Assembly: GCF_935825525.1 (NCBI RefSeq)
Contig: NZ_CAKXZT010000126.1
Location: forward strand, 218,508-282,507
DNA length: 64,000 nt
Source of the DNA: Mesorhizobium escarrei
Lineage (GTDB): Bacteria; Pseudomonadota; Alphaproteobacteria; Rhizobiales; Rhizobiaceae
Direction: 5' to 3'
A program made the position numbers and the translations under genes. Of this stretch, positions 20,638 to 29,745 are shown one piece after another. Numbering within the stretch: the first letter of the stretch is position 1; every line of letters begins with the position of its first letter. The notes under the pieces were generated by a model. That model saw nothing but the letters and a program-made list of their open reading frames with translations. It was not told the DNA's origin and ran no database searches.

Positions 20638-21708
20638 TCAAGCCTGCTCGGCGCGGACGGCGCGCCGCCGGCGCTCGCCCTTCTGGGTCTCCACGATGCG
20701 CACACGCTTGACGCGGCGTGGATCGGCGTCGAGCACATGGAATTCGAAGCCGGGGATGGCCTGCACCACTTCGCCGCGGGCCGGGACCCGGCCAAGCGTG
20801 TTGAAGATCATGCCGCCGATCGTGTCGACATATTCGCCATGCTCGCCGGCGGCGAAATCCTCGCCGATCATCTTGGCGACATCGTCGATCTCGGCCTTGC
20901 CGTCGACGACGAACACCCCCTCGCCGGTCTGGGTGATCATCGGCTCGTCCTCGTCGTGCTCGTCCTCGATGTCGCCGACCACCATCTCGACGATGTCCTC
21001 GAGCGAGACCAGACCATCGGTGCCGCCATATTCGTCGATGACCAGCGCCATCTGGGTGCGCATCGCCTGCATCCGCCCCATCAGATCGGAGGCGAGCATC
21101 GACGGCGGCACGAAAAGCACCGGGCGGATCAGGGTCAGGTCGCCGATGGTGCGCGTGAGATCGACCTTGGCGAGATCAAGAAGCGTGGCAGGGGCGGCCT
21201 TCCTGGTCGTCCTGCCCTTTCTGACGCGGGCGATCTTGGTGATGTGAGCGAGCACGTCGCGGATGTGGATCATGCCGCGCGGGTCGTCGAGCGTCTCCGA
21301 ATAGACCGGCATGCGGGAATGGCCGGACTGCTCGAACAGTCCCAGAAGATCGCCCAGGTTCGTCGTGATCTCGACCGCCTCGATGTCGGCGCGCGGCACC
21401 ATGACATCCTCGACGCGAACCTCGCGCAGGCGCAGGATGTTGTTGAGCATGGCCCGCTCGCCGGGCGAAAATGCGCCGGCATCACTCGCCGTTTCGGCAA
21501 GCGCGTCGGCGATCTCCTCGCGCAGGCTGGTGCCGTTGCGTTGCCTGAACAGGCCGAGCACGCGATCGAACAGGGAAGGACCGGCAGGCGATGACTCGCT
21601 GGCGAAGCTGCCGGTCGTGGTACTCGGACTAGAGTCCTCTTCCGTCTGTTCGGATGGCTTGGTCGCACTGCCGGCGTCTGGGCGGGCAGTCTCTGGTTTG
21701 TCGTTCAT
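20638..21708 (-). CDS. CBS-domain hemolysin-family protein (TlyC/CorC)
   Basis: A 356-residue cytoplasmic protein. Its N-terminus is charged and low in complexity, followed by a CBS pair (VPRADIEAVE...SGHSRMPVYSE and a second repeat ending in YGGTDGLVSLEDIVE) and the CorC_HlyC transporter-associated domain (DGKAEIDDVAKMIG). It lacks the DUF21 membrane domain. Such proteins, often named TlyC or CorC, are linked to Mg2+/Co2+ efflux and membrane stress; true hemolysin activity is doubtful. It follows ybeY by 27 nt in the conserved phoH-ybeY-tlyC-lnt order. Confidence 0.9.
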   Translation of the reverse strand: MNDKPETARPDAGSATKPSEQTEEDSSPSTTTGSFASESSPAGPSLFDRVLGLFRQRNGTSLREEIADALAETASDAGAFSPGERAMLNNILRLREVRVEDVMVPRADIEAVEITTNLGDLLGLFEQSGHSRMPVYSETLDDPRGMIHIRDVLAHITKIARVRKGRTTRKAAPATLLDLAKVDLTRTIGDLTLIRPVLFVPPSMLASDLMGRMQAMRTQMALVIDEYGGTDGLVSLEDIVEMVVGDIEDEHDEDEPMITQTGEGVFVVDGKAEIDDVAKMIGEDFAAGEHGEYVDTIGGMIFNTLGRVPARGEVVQAIPGFEFHVLDADPRRVKRVRIVETQKGERRRRAVRAEQA

Positions 21709-21735
21709 CGTCGTCCGGTCATTTGATCTTTTTAG

Positions 21736-22242
21736 TTACGCGTAGGGATCGGGAATGGCAAGCCTTGCAAGTGCTGCGCGTTCGACGGCTTCCATTTCTT
21801 CGGCCTCGGCGTCGGTCTCGTGATCGTAGCCCAGCAAATGCAGCAGGCCGTGGATGACGAGATGGGTGATATGGTTGTCGACAGGCTTGTCTTCCAGTGC
21901 GGCTTCCCGCGCAACCGTCTCGGCGGCCAGCACAATGTCGCCCAGCATGGGCGGCAGCGGACCGCCCTTGGCGAGCTGAAAAGCCGGGAAAGACAGGACG
22001 TTGGTCGGTTTGTCCTTGCCGCGCCAGCCCGCATTGAGACTGCGGATATGGGCATCGTCAGAAAAAACGATGCTGAGCTCGGAACGGCCGGCGGCGCCGG
22101 TTTCGGCAAACGCGGCGGCAACGGCGCCATCGACCAGCCGCGTCAGCGCGGCCTCATCGGGCCAGTCGCCCGCTTCGACTGCTATATCGATGTCGACGGG
22201 AACCGGAAGATCCCCGCCTACAGATTTTTTGTCATCAGCCAT
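21736..22242 (-). CDS. ybeY: Endoribonuclease YbeY (rRNA maturation factor)
   Basis: YbeY is a zinc-dependent single-strand endoribonuclease for 16S rRNA 3' maturation and 70S quality control. The 168-residue product has the metal-binding H-x3-H-x5-H motif in [14 protein letters not shown] near residue 130 and the upstream NVLSFP element. It lies between phoH and tlyC; a double palindrome separates it from phoH. Confidence 0.95.
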   Translation of the reverse strand: MADDKKSVGGDLPVPVDIDIAVEAGDWPDEAALTRLVDGAVAAAFAETGAAGRSELSIVFSDDAHIRSLNAGWRGKDKPTNVLSFPAFQLAKGGPLPPMLGDIVLAAETVAREAALEDKPVDNHITHLVIHGLLHLLGYDHETDAEAEEMEAVERAALARLAIPDPYA

Positions 22243-22312
22243 AAGGCCGCATCATCACATCAGAGCGGCGAGCTTCGGCTTCACGCCGTGCCGCCGCTGT
22301 GTTTTCTTGTTT

Positions 22313-22419
22313 GAGCATCGGATTGCCCCAAAACCGGTTCCCACTTTTGGGTCCGATGCTATTTTTTTTTGAGCATCGGATTCTCCCAAAACCGGTTCCC
22401 ACTTTTGGGTCCGATGCTC
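22313..22419. repeat. Two tandem palindromic elements between phoH and ybeY
   Basis: Two copies of a 48-49 bp palindrome (outer arms GAGCATCGGA and TCCGATGCTC, inner segment CCCAAAACCGGTTCCC... TTTTGGG) lie at 22313-22360 and 22371-22419, separated by a T-rich 10-bp spacer. They differ at only a few positions. The second overlaps the phoH stop codon by one base. Each can fold into a long hairpin in the mRNA. Confidence 0.85.
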
Positions 22420-23468
22420 TAGCCTTCGGCGCCCAGGCCCCGGGCCAGCTTGCCGTCGCGGTCGTAGGCCTTGACGATCTCGGCGACCAGCGGATGCCTG
22501 ACGACGTCGCCTTCATTGAAGCGCACCGTCACCATGCCGGTGACGCCGTCGAGGATCCTGAGCGCCTCGACGAGGCCGGATTTGGTGTTTTGCGGCAGGT
22601 CGATCTGGGTCGGATCGCCGGTGACGATCATGCGGGAATTCTCGCCGAGACGGGTCAGGAACATCTTCATCTGCATCGGCGTGGTGTTCTGCGCCTCGTC
22701 GAGGATGACGGCGGCGTGCGCCAGCGTGCGGCCGCGCATGAAGGCCAGCGGCGCGATCTCGATCACCTCGGCGGCAATCGCCCGCTCGACCTTGTCGGCC
22801 GGCATCATCTCGTAAAGCGCGTCATAGAGCGGCCGAAGATAGGGATCGACCTTCTCCTTCATGTCGCCGGGCAGGAAGCCGAGCCGCTCGCCGGCCTCGA
22901 CGGCCGGCCGCGACAGCACGATGCGCTCGACCATGCCGCGTTCGAGCAGCATCGCCGCATGCGCCACCGCCAGGAAGGTTTTTCCCGTGCCAGCCGGGCC
23001 GATGCCGAAGACGAGTTCGGACCGCTCCAGCGCGCGCATATAGGCGTCCTGGTTGAGCGAGCGGGCATAGATCGTCTTCTTGCGCGTGGATATCTGGGCG
23101 GCGGACACCTTGCCCTTGCGCTCCAGTGTCGGCAGCGTCAGTTGGTCGTCGGCGGCGATCGCCATGCGGACGGCGCCGTCGACGTCCGACTGGCCGATGT
23201 CAGCGCCTTTCTGGAGAATGCCGTAGAGATTATCCAGGGCGCGGCGCGCCTGCTCGGCGGCCGAGGCGGAGCCCTTGATGGTCAGCTGGTTGCCGCGCGA
23301 GCGGATATCGACGCCAAGCTTCTGCTCGAGCCTGGCAAGATTCTCGTCGAACTGGCCATAAAGGGCGCTGGCAAGCTTGTTATTGTCGAAAGTCAGAACG
23401 ATGTGCGCCATATCCGAAGCCCCCGATGGTAGGTTCTGGGGCAGGTTCTTCACTTCCGCAGCGCTCAA
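22419..23468 (-). CDS. phoH: PhoH-family ATPase (PhoH-like protein)
   Basis: A 349-residue PhoH-like protein with an N-terminal KH-type nucleic-acid-binding region (GVDIRSRGNQLTIKG) and a P-loop ATPase domain: Walker A GPAGTGKTFLA, Walker B VILDEAQNTT. PhoH proteins are thought to act as RNA helicases or ATPases associated with YbeY. The TTG at 23468 is preferred because AGGAG stands 6 nt upstream; an in-frame ATG at 23411 (MAHIVLTFDNN) is the alternative. Despite the historic name, no Pho box was sought or seen. Confidence 0.93.
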   Translation of the reverse strand: MSAAEVKNLPQNLPSGASDMAHIVLTFDNNKLASALYGQFDENLARLEQKLGVDIRSRGNQLTIKGSASAAEQARRALDNLYGILQKGADIGQSDVDGAVRMAIAADDQLTLPTLERKGKVSAAQISTRKKTIYARSLNQDAYMRALERSELVFGIGPAGTGKTFLAVAHAAMLLERGMVERIVLSRPAVEAGERLGFLPGDMKEKVDPYLRPLYDALYEMMPADKVERAIAAEVIEIAPLAFMRGRTLAHAAVILDEAQNTTPMQMKMFLTRLGENSRMIVTGDPTQIDLPQNTKSGLVEALRILDGVTGMVTVRFNEGDVVRHPLVAEIVKAYDRDGKLARGLGAEG

Positions 23469-23494
23469 CCGTCTCTCCTCATCTGCCGAGACCT

Positions 23495-24904
23495 TCAGGC
23501 CAATTCGGCGAACAGGCTGTTGTAACCCGTCTTCGTGATTCGTACCTGGATAATCTCACCGATTTCGCCGGACTTTTCATCAACAATAACCGGCTGCAGC
23601 CACGGTGAGCGGCCGACCTTCTGGCCAGCCTGGCGGCCCGGCTTCTCGATCAGCGTGTGGATGGTGCTGCCGACCAGGCTGGCGCCGAAATCCTGCTGCT
23701 GGGTCAGCAGCAGCGCCTGCAGCCGCTGCAGGCGCTCGTCCTTGACCGCTTCCGGCACATGATCGGCCATTTCCGCGCCCGGCGTGCCGGGGCGGGGCGA
23801 ATATTTGAACGAGAAGGCCGAGGCATAGTTCACCTGGCGGACAAGGTCCATCGTCGCCTCGAAATCCGCATCCGTCTCGCCGGGAAAGCCGACAATGAAG
23901 TCGCCCGAAAGCGCGATGTCGCTCCGTGCGGCGCGGATCCGGTCGAGCAGTGTCAGATAGTCTTTTGCCGTATGCCTGCGGTTCATCGCCTTGAGGATGC
24001 GGTCGGAGCCGGATTGCACAGGCAAATGCAGATAGGGCATCAGTGCCGGCAAGTCACGGTGAGCGCCGATCAATTCGTCGTCCATGTCGCGCGGATGGCT
24101 GGTGGTGTAGCGCAACCGCGCCAGCCCGGGAATCTCGGCCAGCCGGAAAAGCAGGCGGCCAAGGCCCCATTCCTCGGCGTTTTCGCCTTCGCCGTGCCAG
24201 GCATTGACGTTCTGGCCAAGCAGCGTCACCTCGCGCACGCCGGCTTGCGCCAGCCGCTCGGCCTCGGCGACGATTTGCGCCACCGGCCGCGACACTTCCG
24301 AGCCTCTGGTATAGGGCACGATGCAGAAGGTGCAGAACTTGTCGCAGCCTTCCTGCACGGTCAGGAACGCGGTGACGCCGCGCCTGATGATCTCGGCGCG
24401 CTTCGGCTGCGGCAGATGCTCGAACTTGTCCTCGATGGCGTAGTCGGTCTCGACGATCTTGTCGCCGCCGCGCACCCGTGCCAACACATGCGGAAGCCTA
24501 TGATAGGTCTGCGGGCCGATGACCAGATCGACGGAAGGCGAGCGGCGGATGATCTCGGAGCCCTCGGCCTGCGCCACGCAGCCGGCGACGCCGACCAGCA
24601 TCTCGCGGCCGGCCCGAGCCCGTTCGGCCTTCATCTCACGAATGCGGCCGAGTTCGGAATAGACCTTTTCGGCGGCTTTCTCGCGGATATGGCAGGTGTT
24701 GAGCAGCACCAGATCGGCCTCGCCGATCGCATCCGTCGCAGTATAGCCGTCGGCGGCCAGCGCGTCGGTCATGCGCTGCGAATCGTAGACGTTCATCTGG
24801 CAGCCATAGGTCTTGACGAAGACCTTCCGGCTCGCGGCAGGCGGCGCGACCGCAGTTTCGGTCGCAGTATCGATGTCGTCCCGTTCGATCGTGTTCAATT
24901 CCAT
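23495..24904 (-). CDS. miaB: tRNA-2-methylthio-N6-dimethylallyladenosine synthase
   Basis: MiaB is a radical-SAM methylthiotransferase that converts i6A37 to ms2i6A37 in tRNAs. The roughly 469-residue protein has the N-terminal UPF0004 domain with its cluster Cys residues ([13 protein letters not shown] and [11 protein letters not shown]), the radical SAM C-x3-C-x2-C in [10 protein letters not shown], and a C-terminal TRAM domain. The frame begins ten codons earlier with TTG at 24934; ATG 24904 ([10 protein letters not shown]) is preferred, though neither has a strong ribosome-binding site. Confidence 0.96.
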   Translation of the reverse strand: MELNTIERDDIDTATETAVAPPAASRKVFVKTYGCQMNVYDSQRMTDALAADGYTATDAIGEADLVLLNTCHIREKAAEKVYSELGRIREMKAERARAGREMLVGVAGCVAQAEGSEIIRRSPSVDLVIGPQTYHRLPHVLARVRGGDKIVETDYAIEDKFEHLPQPKRAEIIRRGVTAFLTVQEGCDKFCTFCIVPYTRGSEVSRPVAQIVAEAERLAQAGVREVTLLGQNVNAWHGEGENAEEWGLGRLLFRLAEIPGLARLRYTTSHPRDMDDELIGAHRDLPALMPYLHLPVQSGSDRILKAMNRRHTAKDYLTLLDRIRAARSDIALSGDFIVGFPGETDADFEATMDLVRQVNYASAFSFKYSPRPGTPGAEMADHVPEAVKDERLQRLQALLLTQQQDFGASLVGSTIHTLIEKPGRQAGQKVGRSPWLQPVIVDEKSGEIGEIIQVRITKTGYNSLFAELA

Positions 24905-25003
24905 CTGGCGGCTTCTAACGCCTTTCCCTGACAAAAAACAGACGATTCTGCTTTGCAGCGCCGCGCCTCCCTTGGACGCGCAAAGCGCTGGAGCTTTTCC
25001 GGC

Positions 25004-25804
25004 TTACCGGCTCGGGCGCGGATCGGCGAGCGCCGCCTGCACCATATCACGCACCTGACTTTCCATCAGCCTGGCCGTTTCTTTGCGGCTGGAGCCCTTG
25101 GAGAAGGCGACCGCCTCGCCGAAATACACTTCGACATCGAGCCCGCCCTCCGCCATCAGCACCTTGAGATGCGGCATCAAATCCTCGTCGCCGATCCAGG
25201 CGGCAATCGGCCGGTGCCTGCGGCCGAGCGGCACGCCATGCAGGCGCGTGTAGACGATCGCCACCGGCTGGATGAAGACCTTTTCGGCCGCCCCTTCCGA
25301 AATCGCGATCGAGGCGGCGCCGAACAGCGTGCTCTTGAACGGCAGGATCATGTTGCCGTCGCTGGTCGAACCTTCGGCAAACAGCACCATGGCGTCGCCC
25401 TTGGCCATGCGGCTGGCGATCTCGCTCGCCTGGTCGCCCGACGAACGTTTGCGCTCGCGTTCGATAAAAACGGTGCGCTGCAACTTCGACAACATGCCGA
25501 TCAATGGCCAGCCGGCCATGTCGGCCCTGGCGATGAACGTCACGTCGACCATCGACCCCAGCACCATGATGTCGGTCCAGGAAACGTGGTTCGACGCAAC
25601 CAATAGCGGGCGCTGATTGGACAAGGTCCCCTTGACATGGATGCGCATACCGAGCGCCCGGATGATGAGCCGGTGCCAGATCCTGAGGATGAGAGTCTCG
25701 CGCCAGAGCCCGGTCTTCATCGACAGGATCTGCAACGGCACGAGGATCAACGAGCCGACGACAACGAGGCTCAGCGCCAGGAAGATCCTGATTTTTCCGA
25801 TCAT
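25004..25804 (-). CDS. 1-acyl-sn-glycerol-3-phosphate acyltransferase family protein
   Basis: A 266-residue PlsC-type acyltransferase. One hydrophobic N-terminal segment (IRIFLALSLVVVGSLILVPL) anchors it in the inner membrane. The catalytic H-x4-D is NHVSWTD, and the substrate motif FAEGSTSDG follows. The expected reaction is acylation of lysophosphatidic acid; rhizobial paralogues such as OlsA acylate lyso-ornithine lipid instead, and sequence alone does not decide. ATG 25804 starts the hydrophobic segment; the longer frame is unsupported. It lies between rimI and miaB, a rhizobial arrangement. Confidence 0.88.
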   Translation of the reverse strand: MIGKIRIFLALSLVVVGSLILVPLQILSMKTGLWRETLILRIWHRLIIRALGMRIHVKGTLSNQRPLLVASNHVSWTDIMVLGSMVDVTFIARADMAGWPLIGMLSKLQRTVFIERERKRSSGDQASEIASRMAKGDAMVLFAEGSTSDGNMILPFKSTLFGAASIAISEGAAEKVFIQPVAIVYTRLHGVPLGRRHRPIAAWIGDEDLMPHLKVLMAEGGLDVEVYFGEAVAFSKGSSRKETARLMESQVRDMVQAALADPRPSR

Positions 25805-25830
25805 CCGCTCTTGGCCCTGTCCCGAGTTCT

Positions 25831-25952
25831 GGCTAGAGCGACGCGTCCAACTGGACGCCCAAAGCACGCTCTAGCGCTTTGAATCTGCGCATCTCGACCT
25901 GCGCATCGTGCTTTCCGAAAATCGGTTCCGATTTGCGGGCCGCAGCGCTAGC
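25831..25952. repeat. Rhizobial intergenic palindromic repeat between rimI and plsC
   Basis: The element includes nested inverted repeats CTAGAGCG/CGCTCTAG and GCGTCC/GGACGC, then TGCGCATCGTGCTTTCCGAA-type sequence and CCGAAAATCGGTTCCGATTT. It fills the whole gap and contributes the rimI stop codon (GCGCTAG). A related fragment appears at about 24975-25010, after plsC. Confidence 0.65.
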
Positions 25953-26442
25953 GAAGATCGCGGCGCATGACAAGCGCTCCGGTCGGCCCGTGCTCGGGCG
26001 ATCTGTAATAGTTGGCACGTTTGCCGACCTCGCGGAATCCCAGACGCCGGTAGAGCGCGATCGCGGCGACGTTGGTCTCGTCGACCTCCAGGAAAAGCGC
26101 CTCGGCGCGTTGCGCATGCAGTTCGCGCAGCACCGCATCCATCAATTGCCAGCCGAGCCCCTGGCGGCGATGGGAGCGCGCCACCGCGACAGTCAGGATC
26201 TCGCCTTCGCCGGCTGCCAGGCGCGCCAGCACGAAACCGACCGGCGGCTTGGCACCCTGGCCGGTCTCGCGCGCGGCATAGCCGAACACCGTGTCCTGTT
26301 CGAGCAGTGCGGCGAATTCATCATCACTCCACGGCCGGACGAAATCCTCGCGATGCAGCACCGACAGAGCCGCGCTGTCGGCAATCGTCAGCGGCTCGAG
26401 CGCAAAGTCCCTGCGGCGCGGCTTGAGGAAAGGAATGCGCAT
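25948..26442 (-). CDS. rimI: Ribosomal-protein-alanine N-acetyltransferase
   Basis: A 164-residue GNAT acetyltransferase of the RimI type, which acetylates the N-terminus of ribosomal protein S18. It shows the acetyl-CoA pyrophosphate loop RSHRRQGLGWQL, the strand LEVDETN and the C-terminal ALYRRLGFREVGKRANYY typical of RimI. Its ATG shares the A of the tsaB stop (TGATG), so the two are translationally coupled. The stop codon lies in a repeat element. Confidence 0.9.
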   Translation of the reverse strand: MRIPFLKPRRRDFALEPLTIADSAALSVLHREDFVRPWSDDEFAALLEQDTVFGYAARETGQGAKPPVGFVLARLAAGEGEILTVAVARSHRRQGLGWQLMDAVLRELHAQRAEALFLEVDETNVAAIALYRRLGFREVGKRANYYRSPEHGPTGALVMRRDLR

Positions 26443-27131
26443 CAGTTTTTCTTCCCGGCTTTCTTCCTGGACAGGATAAACCCGGCCTGCGGCTTGGCGT
26501 CCGCCCCGCGCAAATAAAGCGGTTTCGGCTTTTCGCCTTCACCCTTGGCAGCGGCCAGCTGGGCATAGATGGCGATATCCGCAGTGGCACTTGTCGGGCC
26601 GACGTCGAAGGCGCGCCCGGCCGATGCGGCGATTTGCGTGGCCGCCGTGCCGGCCAGAACCGGAGACCTGTCAACCGCCATGGCGACGGCTTGCGAGATC
26701 GTCGTCACGGCCGGACCATAGCGCAGAACCGACACTTCGTCGTAAAGTGCTGCATGGATCTCCTCGCGGCCGGCGTCGAGCGCGGCCAGCACGGCGCGGC
26801 CGGGAAATGTCGCTTTCGCTTGCGCGGCCAGCGCTTCCAGCGTCGTCACCCCAATTGCCGGGATTTTCAGCGCCAACGCCAGGCCCCGCGCTGCCGAGAC
26901 GCCGACGCGCAGTCCTGTGAAGGAGCCCGGGCCGGTGGAGACAGCGATTGCGCCGAGGCCGGCATAGTCGGCGCCGCCGATCGTCAAAGCCTCTTCGATC
27001 ACAGCCATCAGATGTTCGGCATGGCTCTTGCCGAGATCGAGCACCGAGCGGCCGAGTTCCTTCCCGGCCGCCGCGTCGTAGACACAGGCGGCGCAGAGAT
27101 TGGCGGCACAATCGATGGCAAGCAACTTCAT
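26442..27131 (-). CDS. tsaB: tRNA threonylcarbamoyladenosine biosynthesis protein TsaB
   Basis: TsaB is the inactive ASKHA-fold partner of TsaD in t6A37 formation. The 229-residue product has the actin-like N-terminus (MKLLAIDCAANLCAACVYD), HAEHL-like HAEHLMAVIEE and STGPGSFTGLRVGVSAARGL. The frame extends 55 codons upstream without family similarity, so ATG 27131 is used although its ribosome-binding site is weak. It is first in the tsaB-rimI-plsC-miaB run. Confidence 0.94.
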   Translation of the reverse strand: MKLLAIDCAANLCAACVYDAAAGKELGRSVLDLGKSHAEHLMAVIEEALTIGGADYAGLGAIAVSTGPGSFTGLRVGVSAARGLALALKIPAIGVTTLEALAAQAKATFPGRAVLAALDAGREEIHAALYDEVSVLRYGPAVTTISQAVAMAVDRSPVLAGTAATQIAASAGRAFDVGPTSATADIAIYAQLAAAKGEGEKPKPLYLRGADAKPQAGFILSRKKAGKKN

Positions 27132-27311
27132 GAGGCGGCCGGTTGGGAGCACCCGCTTGGGGCACAGGGGGTTCGAAAGACAATTTCCCTGTGCCTGCCA
27201 TGGCTCATCCCTGCAAGGGGATAATGCATAAATCGTTTGGCGGCTTCGCTTCGACCTCGCCCAAAAGAGGCAACTTTCGGCGAACCCAATCCTCAATGAA
27301 CCAGTGCCGCA

Positions 27312-28418
27312 CTATGCGGCCTGGTCGATGCGCAGCATGTGATTGTCCCAGACATAGTCCGGCTCGGACCGTGTCGCGCCGCCGGCTTGGGCTATTTGCC
27401 CCGTGCCGGTCGTCGCCATGAAGCTCGCCCCGTCGGGCGCCACGCCGCAGACCTCGGCCAAAGCGTTGGTGGCGACGATCCGACCGCTGGCCGCATCGAT
27501 CACCGCAAGCGAGTTGCCTTCCGGCGAGGACACGGCGACGGTGCCGGCAGCGGGGTTGGCGGCGACCGAGCCGATGTAGTTCCTGAAGCCGGACAGCACG
27601 TCCTGCGGCATGTCGAGCAGTTGCAGATCCTTGCCGCGCGCGGCGCGGCCGACCAGCAGCGGACGATCGCTGCCCGGCCCCCTGTACTGGCAGCCGAACC
27701 AGACCGTGCCGGATTTGTCGGTATCCATGTGCCGGATCGAAAGCTGGTGCAGCGCCGGCGGCAATTCGTGCTTTTCGACAAGGTCGCCGGTAAGGCGGTC
27801 GACCAGAACATAGGATGGCTTCATCGTCGCGATATTGAGCTCGGCGCGGCCATAATCCGGATGCGTCTCGATGCCGCCATTGGCGACGGCAATCGTCCTG
27901 CCGTCGCCGAGCAGCAGCAGCTCGTGCGGACCCATGCCATAGGTCGGGAACTCACCAACGCGCTTGAATTTCGCACGCGCGTCATAGACGCCGACCACGC
28001 CGGCGGCACTGTCGAAATCGTTCTCGGTGGCGTAGAGCAGCGCACCATCGGTCGAAAACACGCCGTGGCCGAAGAAATGCCGTCCACTGACGCTGGCGAT
28101 GATCAGCGGCTCGTCGCGGCCGGTGTGGTCGAAGACCACCGCGAAGGTGCCGGGCTGCCTGGCAAACACCACGGAGCGCTTTGACACCGGATCGAAGGTG
28201 ACATCGTGACCGCGGGCGGGCAGATCGATGGCATGCAGCACCTTACCGGCCTCGGACAGGATCGCCGCGCCATAGCTGCCGTCGCGCTTGACGAAAGCGC
28301 TGGCGAAGACGGCGTCCGTGCTAAGCGTCTTCGCCCATGCCGATGGCGCCATTGCGGCAACAAAGCCTGCCCCGGCAGCCCTCAGGAAGTCGCGGCGGTC
28401 GATCAAAGGCGTTTTCAA
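27312..28418 (-). CDS. DUF1513 domain-containing Tat-exported protein
   Basis: A 368-residue periplasmic protein. It starts with TTG at 28418 (AGAGGA 8 nt upstream) and a twin-arginine signal, RRDFLRAAGAGF at about residues 8-19, ending near SAWAK. The body has repeated blade-like units (for example FFGHGVFSTDGALLYATEND, GPHELLLLGDGRTIAVANGG), suggesting a beta-propeller. DUF1513 proteins commonly sit beside imelysins and di-heme oxidoreductases in iron-regulated loci; the biochemical role is unknown. It is the last gene of the cluster, 244 nt after the second imelysin. Confidence 0.88.
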   Translation of the reverse strand: MKTPLIDRRDFLRAAGAGFVAAMAPSAWAKTLSTDAVFASAFVKRDGSYGAAILSEAGKVLHAIDLPARGHDVTFDPVSKRSVVFARQPGTFAVVFDHTGRDEPLIIASVSGRHFFGHGVFSTDGALLYATENDFDSAAGVVGVYDARAKFKRVGEFPTYGMGPHELLLLGDGRTIAVANGGIETHPDYGRAELNIATMKPSYVLVDRLTGDLVEKHELPPALHQLSIRHMDTDKSGTVWFGCQYRGPGSDRPLLVGRAARGKDLQLLDMPQDVLSGFRNYIGSVAANPAAGTVAVSSPEGNSLAVIDAASGRIVATNALAEVCGVAPDGASFMATTGTGQIAQAGGATRSEPDYVWDNHMLRIDQAA

Positions 28419-28520
28419 CAGACGGTCCTCTCGGACCCGGTCTCATTCCTCGACACGGTGCAGCACCGACCGATCGTTATGACTATCGCAGACGTCCGAG
28501 ATTGGCCGAAGCCTCCCAAC

Positions 28521-28580
28521 TTCGTCATCCTTGGGCGGAGCAGGAGCGAAGCTCCGTCGCGGAGACCCAAGGATGACGAA
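28521..28580. repeat. Palindromic repeat upstream of the DUF1513 gene
   Basis: Perfect 15-bp arms (TTCGTCATCCTTGGG and CCCAAGGATGACGAA) flank a GC-rich 30-bp centre that is itself partly palindromic. The pattern resembles a widespread Mesorhizobium intergenic hairpin. Confidence 0.75.
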
Positions 28581-28617
28581 GCGATGGGCGTTTCGGCCAA
28601 CCTCCAAAGCCTGCGAT

Positions 28618-28664
28618 CCGCATGATCTTGTCCAAAAAATCTGCAACTTTTTGGGATCATGCTC
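28618..28664. repeat. Hairpin repeat at the end of the second imelysin gene
   Basis: Arms GCATGATC and GATCATGC with an inner CCAAAAAA/TTTTTTGG-like pairing form a hairpin that abuts the stop codon of the imelysin gene at 28663. It may act as an mRNA 3'-end stabiliser or partial terminator before the DUF1513 gene. Confidence 0.7.
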
Positions 28665-29745
28665 AGTCTCCGTCGAGCGACGAGAAACCGGCGGTCAGGC
28701 CGAATTCGGCGGTCAGCCTGGTGCCGATCAGGGTCGACAGGCTGGATGTCACCAGCGAGAAGTGGTCGAGCTTCTGGCGCAGCGTCGGGTCGGCGAGCGC
28801 CTTGTCGATCGGGCCTCTGATGGCGGTAGCGTCGGCGGCGCCGTTGACGAGCTGGATGTGGATCGATTCCGCCATCCAGCGCGCATCGGGCGACAGCGCG
28901 TCGCCAAGCTGCGAAGCCTGGAACAGAGCGTCCATGCCCGAAAGGTTTCCGGTCAGCGAACGCGTGGTGTTTTGTGAACGCCAGTAGATCGCCTGTTTCG
29001 GCTTGTCGGCCTCCGGGCTACTCCCCAGAAAACCTTTCAGGCGCACGTCACGGACCATCTCCAGTTCGTTGATGAAGACGCCGACCAGTTCGGTCACCGC
29101 TTCCGTGCCGTCGCGGTAGAGTGCGTTTTGCGGCCCCGGATTGGCCCAAAGTGCTGCAAAGCCGTCGGGCTTGTTCCAGGCGTCGCTGACCTCGGCGGCA
29201 ATCGTTTCGATGTTGCCGGCGACGGCCGCGCCGTAAGCGCAGCGATAGGGATCGTCCTTGCCGGCGAGCCGCTCGGCGCCATCGCCGTAAAGCACGAATT
29301 CAAGCGCGCCGAGCCCCTGCATGGCGACGCTCTTTGTCGCCAGCTGGGCCGGATCGGCGGCGGTCCGGTCTTTACTGGCCAGCGCCGCCTGCACCTGCCT
29401 CAGGCCGATGCTCTTTCGGTCCGGCCAGAACAGCATGCGCTCCAGCCGGTTGTCCTGCGTGATCGGTCCGATGCGGATGATCTCGACGACGGACCAGGCG
29501 TCCACAATGCCGGAGAATTCGGCGCGCGCCGCATCGAGACGGTCCTGCGAAGGCGCGTCGCACAGCGTTCGCATTGCCTTGGTCAGGCTGTCCGCATCGT
29601 CATGCAGGCGCGCATAGGCGGGGCGGACAAAGCCGTCGATTGCGCGCTGGATCACGTCGGAAGCCTTCGCCGCTGCGGACGCCAGCAATGCGCCGGCGAG
29701 GACCAACGGGAGAGCCATGACAACCGCCAGACGCTTCGACATCAT
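28663..29745 (-). CDS. Imelysin (M75-like) family periplasmic protein, second copy
   Basis: A 360-residue imelysin-like protein with a Sec signal peptide (hydrophobic residues 6-27, cleavage near AAAKAS). Imelysins are iron-regulated periplasmic or outer-membrane proteins, related to the M75 domain of EfeO. The family GxHxxE motif appears as GLGALE at 144-149, with His replaced by Gly, so metal binding may be altered. The start overlaps the di-heme oxidoreductase stop by ATGA, so the pair is coupled. It is shorter than the first imelysin of the cluster (433 aa). Confidence 0.88.
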   Translation of the reverse strand: MMSKRLAVVMALPLVLAGALLASAAAKASDVIQRAIDGFVRPAYARLHDDADSLTKAMRTLCDAPSQDRLDAARAEFSGIVDAWSVVEIIRIGPITQDNRLERMLFWPDRKSIGLRQVQAALASKDRTAADPAQLATKSVAMQGLGALEFVLYGDGAERLAGKDDPYRCAYGAAVAGNIETIAAEVSDAWNKPDGFAALWANPGPQNALYRDGTEAVTELVGVFINELEMVRDVRLKGFLGSSPEADKPKQAIYWRSQNTTRSLTGNLSGMDALFQASQLGDALSPDARWMAESIHIQLVNGAADATAIRGPIDKALADPTLRQKLDHFSLVTSSLSTLIGTRLTAEFGLTAGFSSLDGD

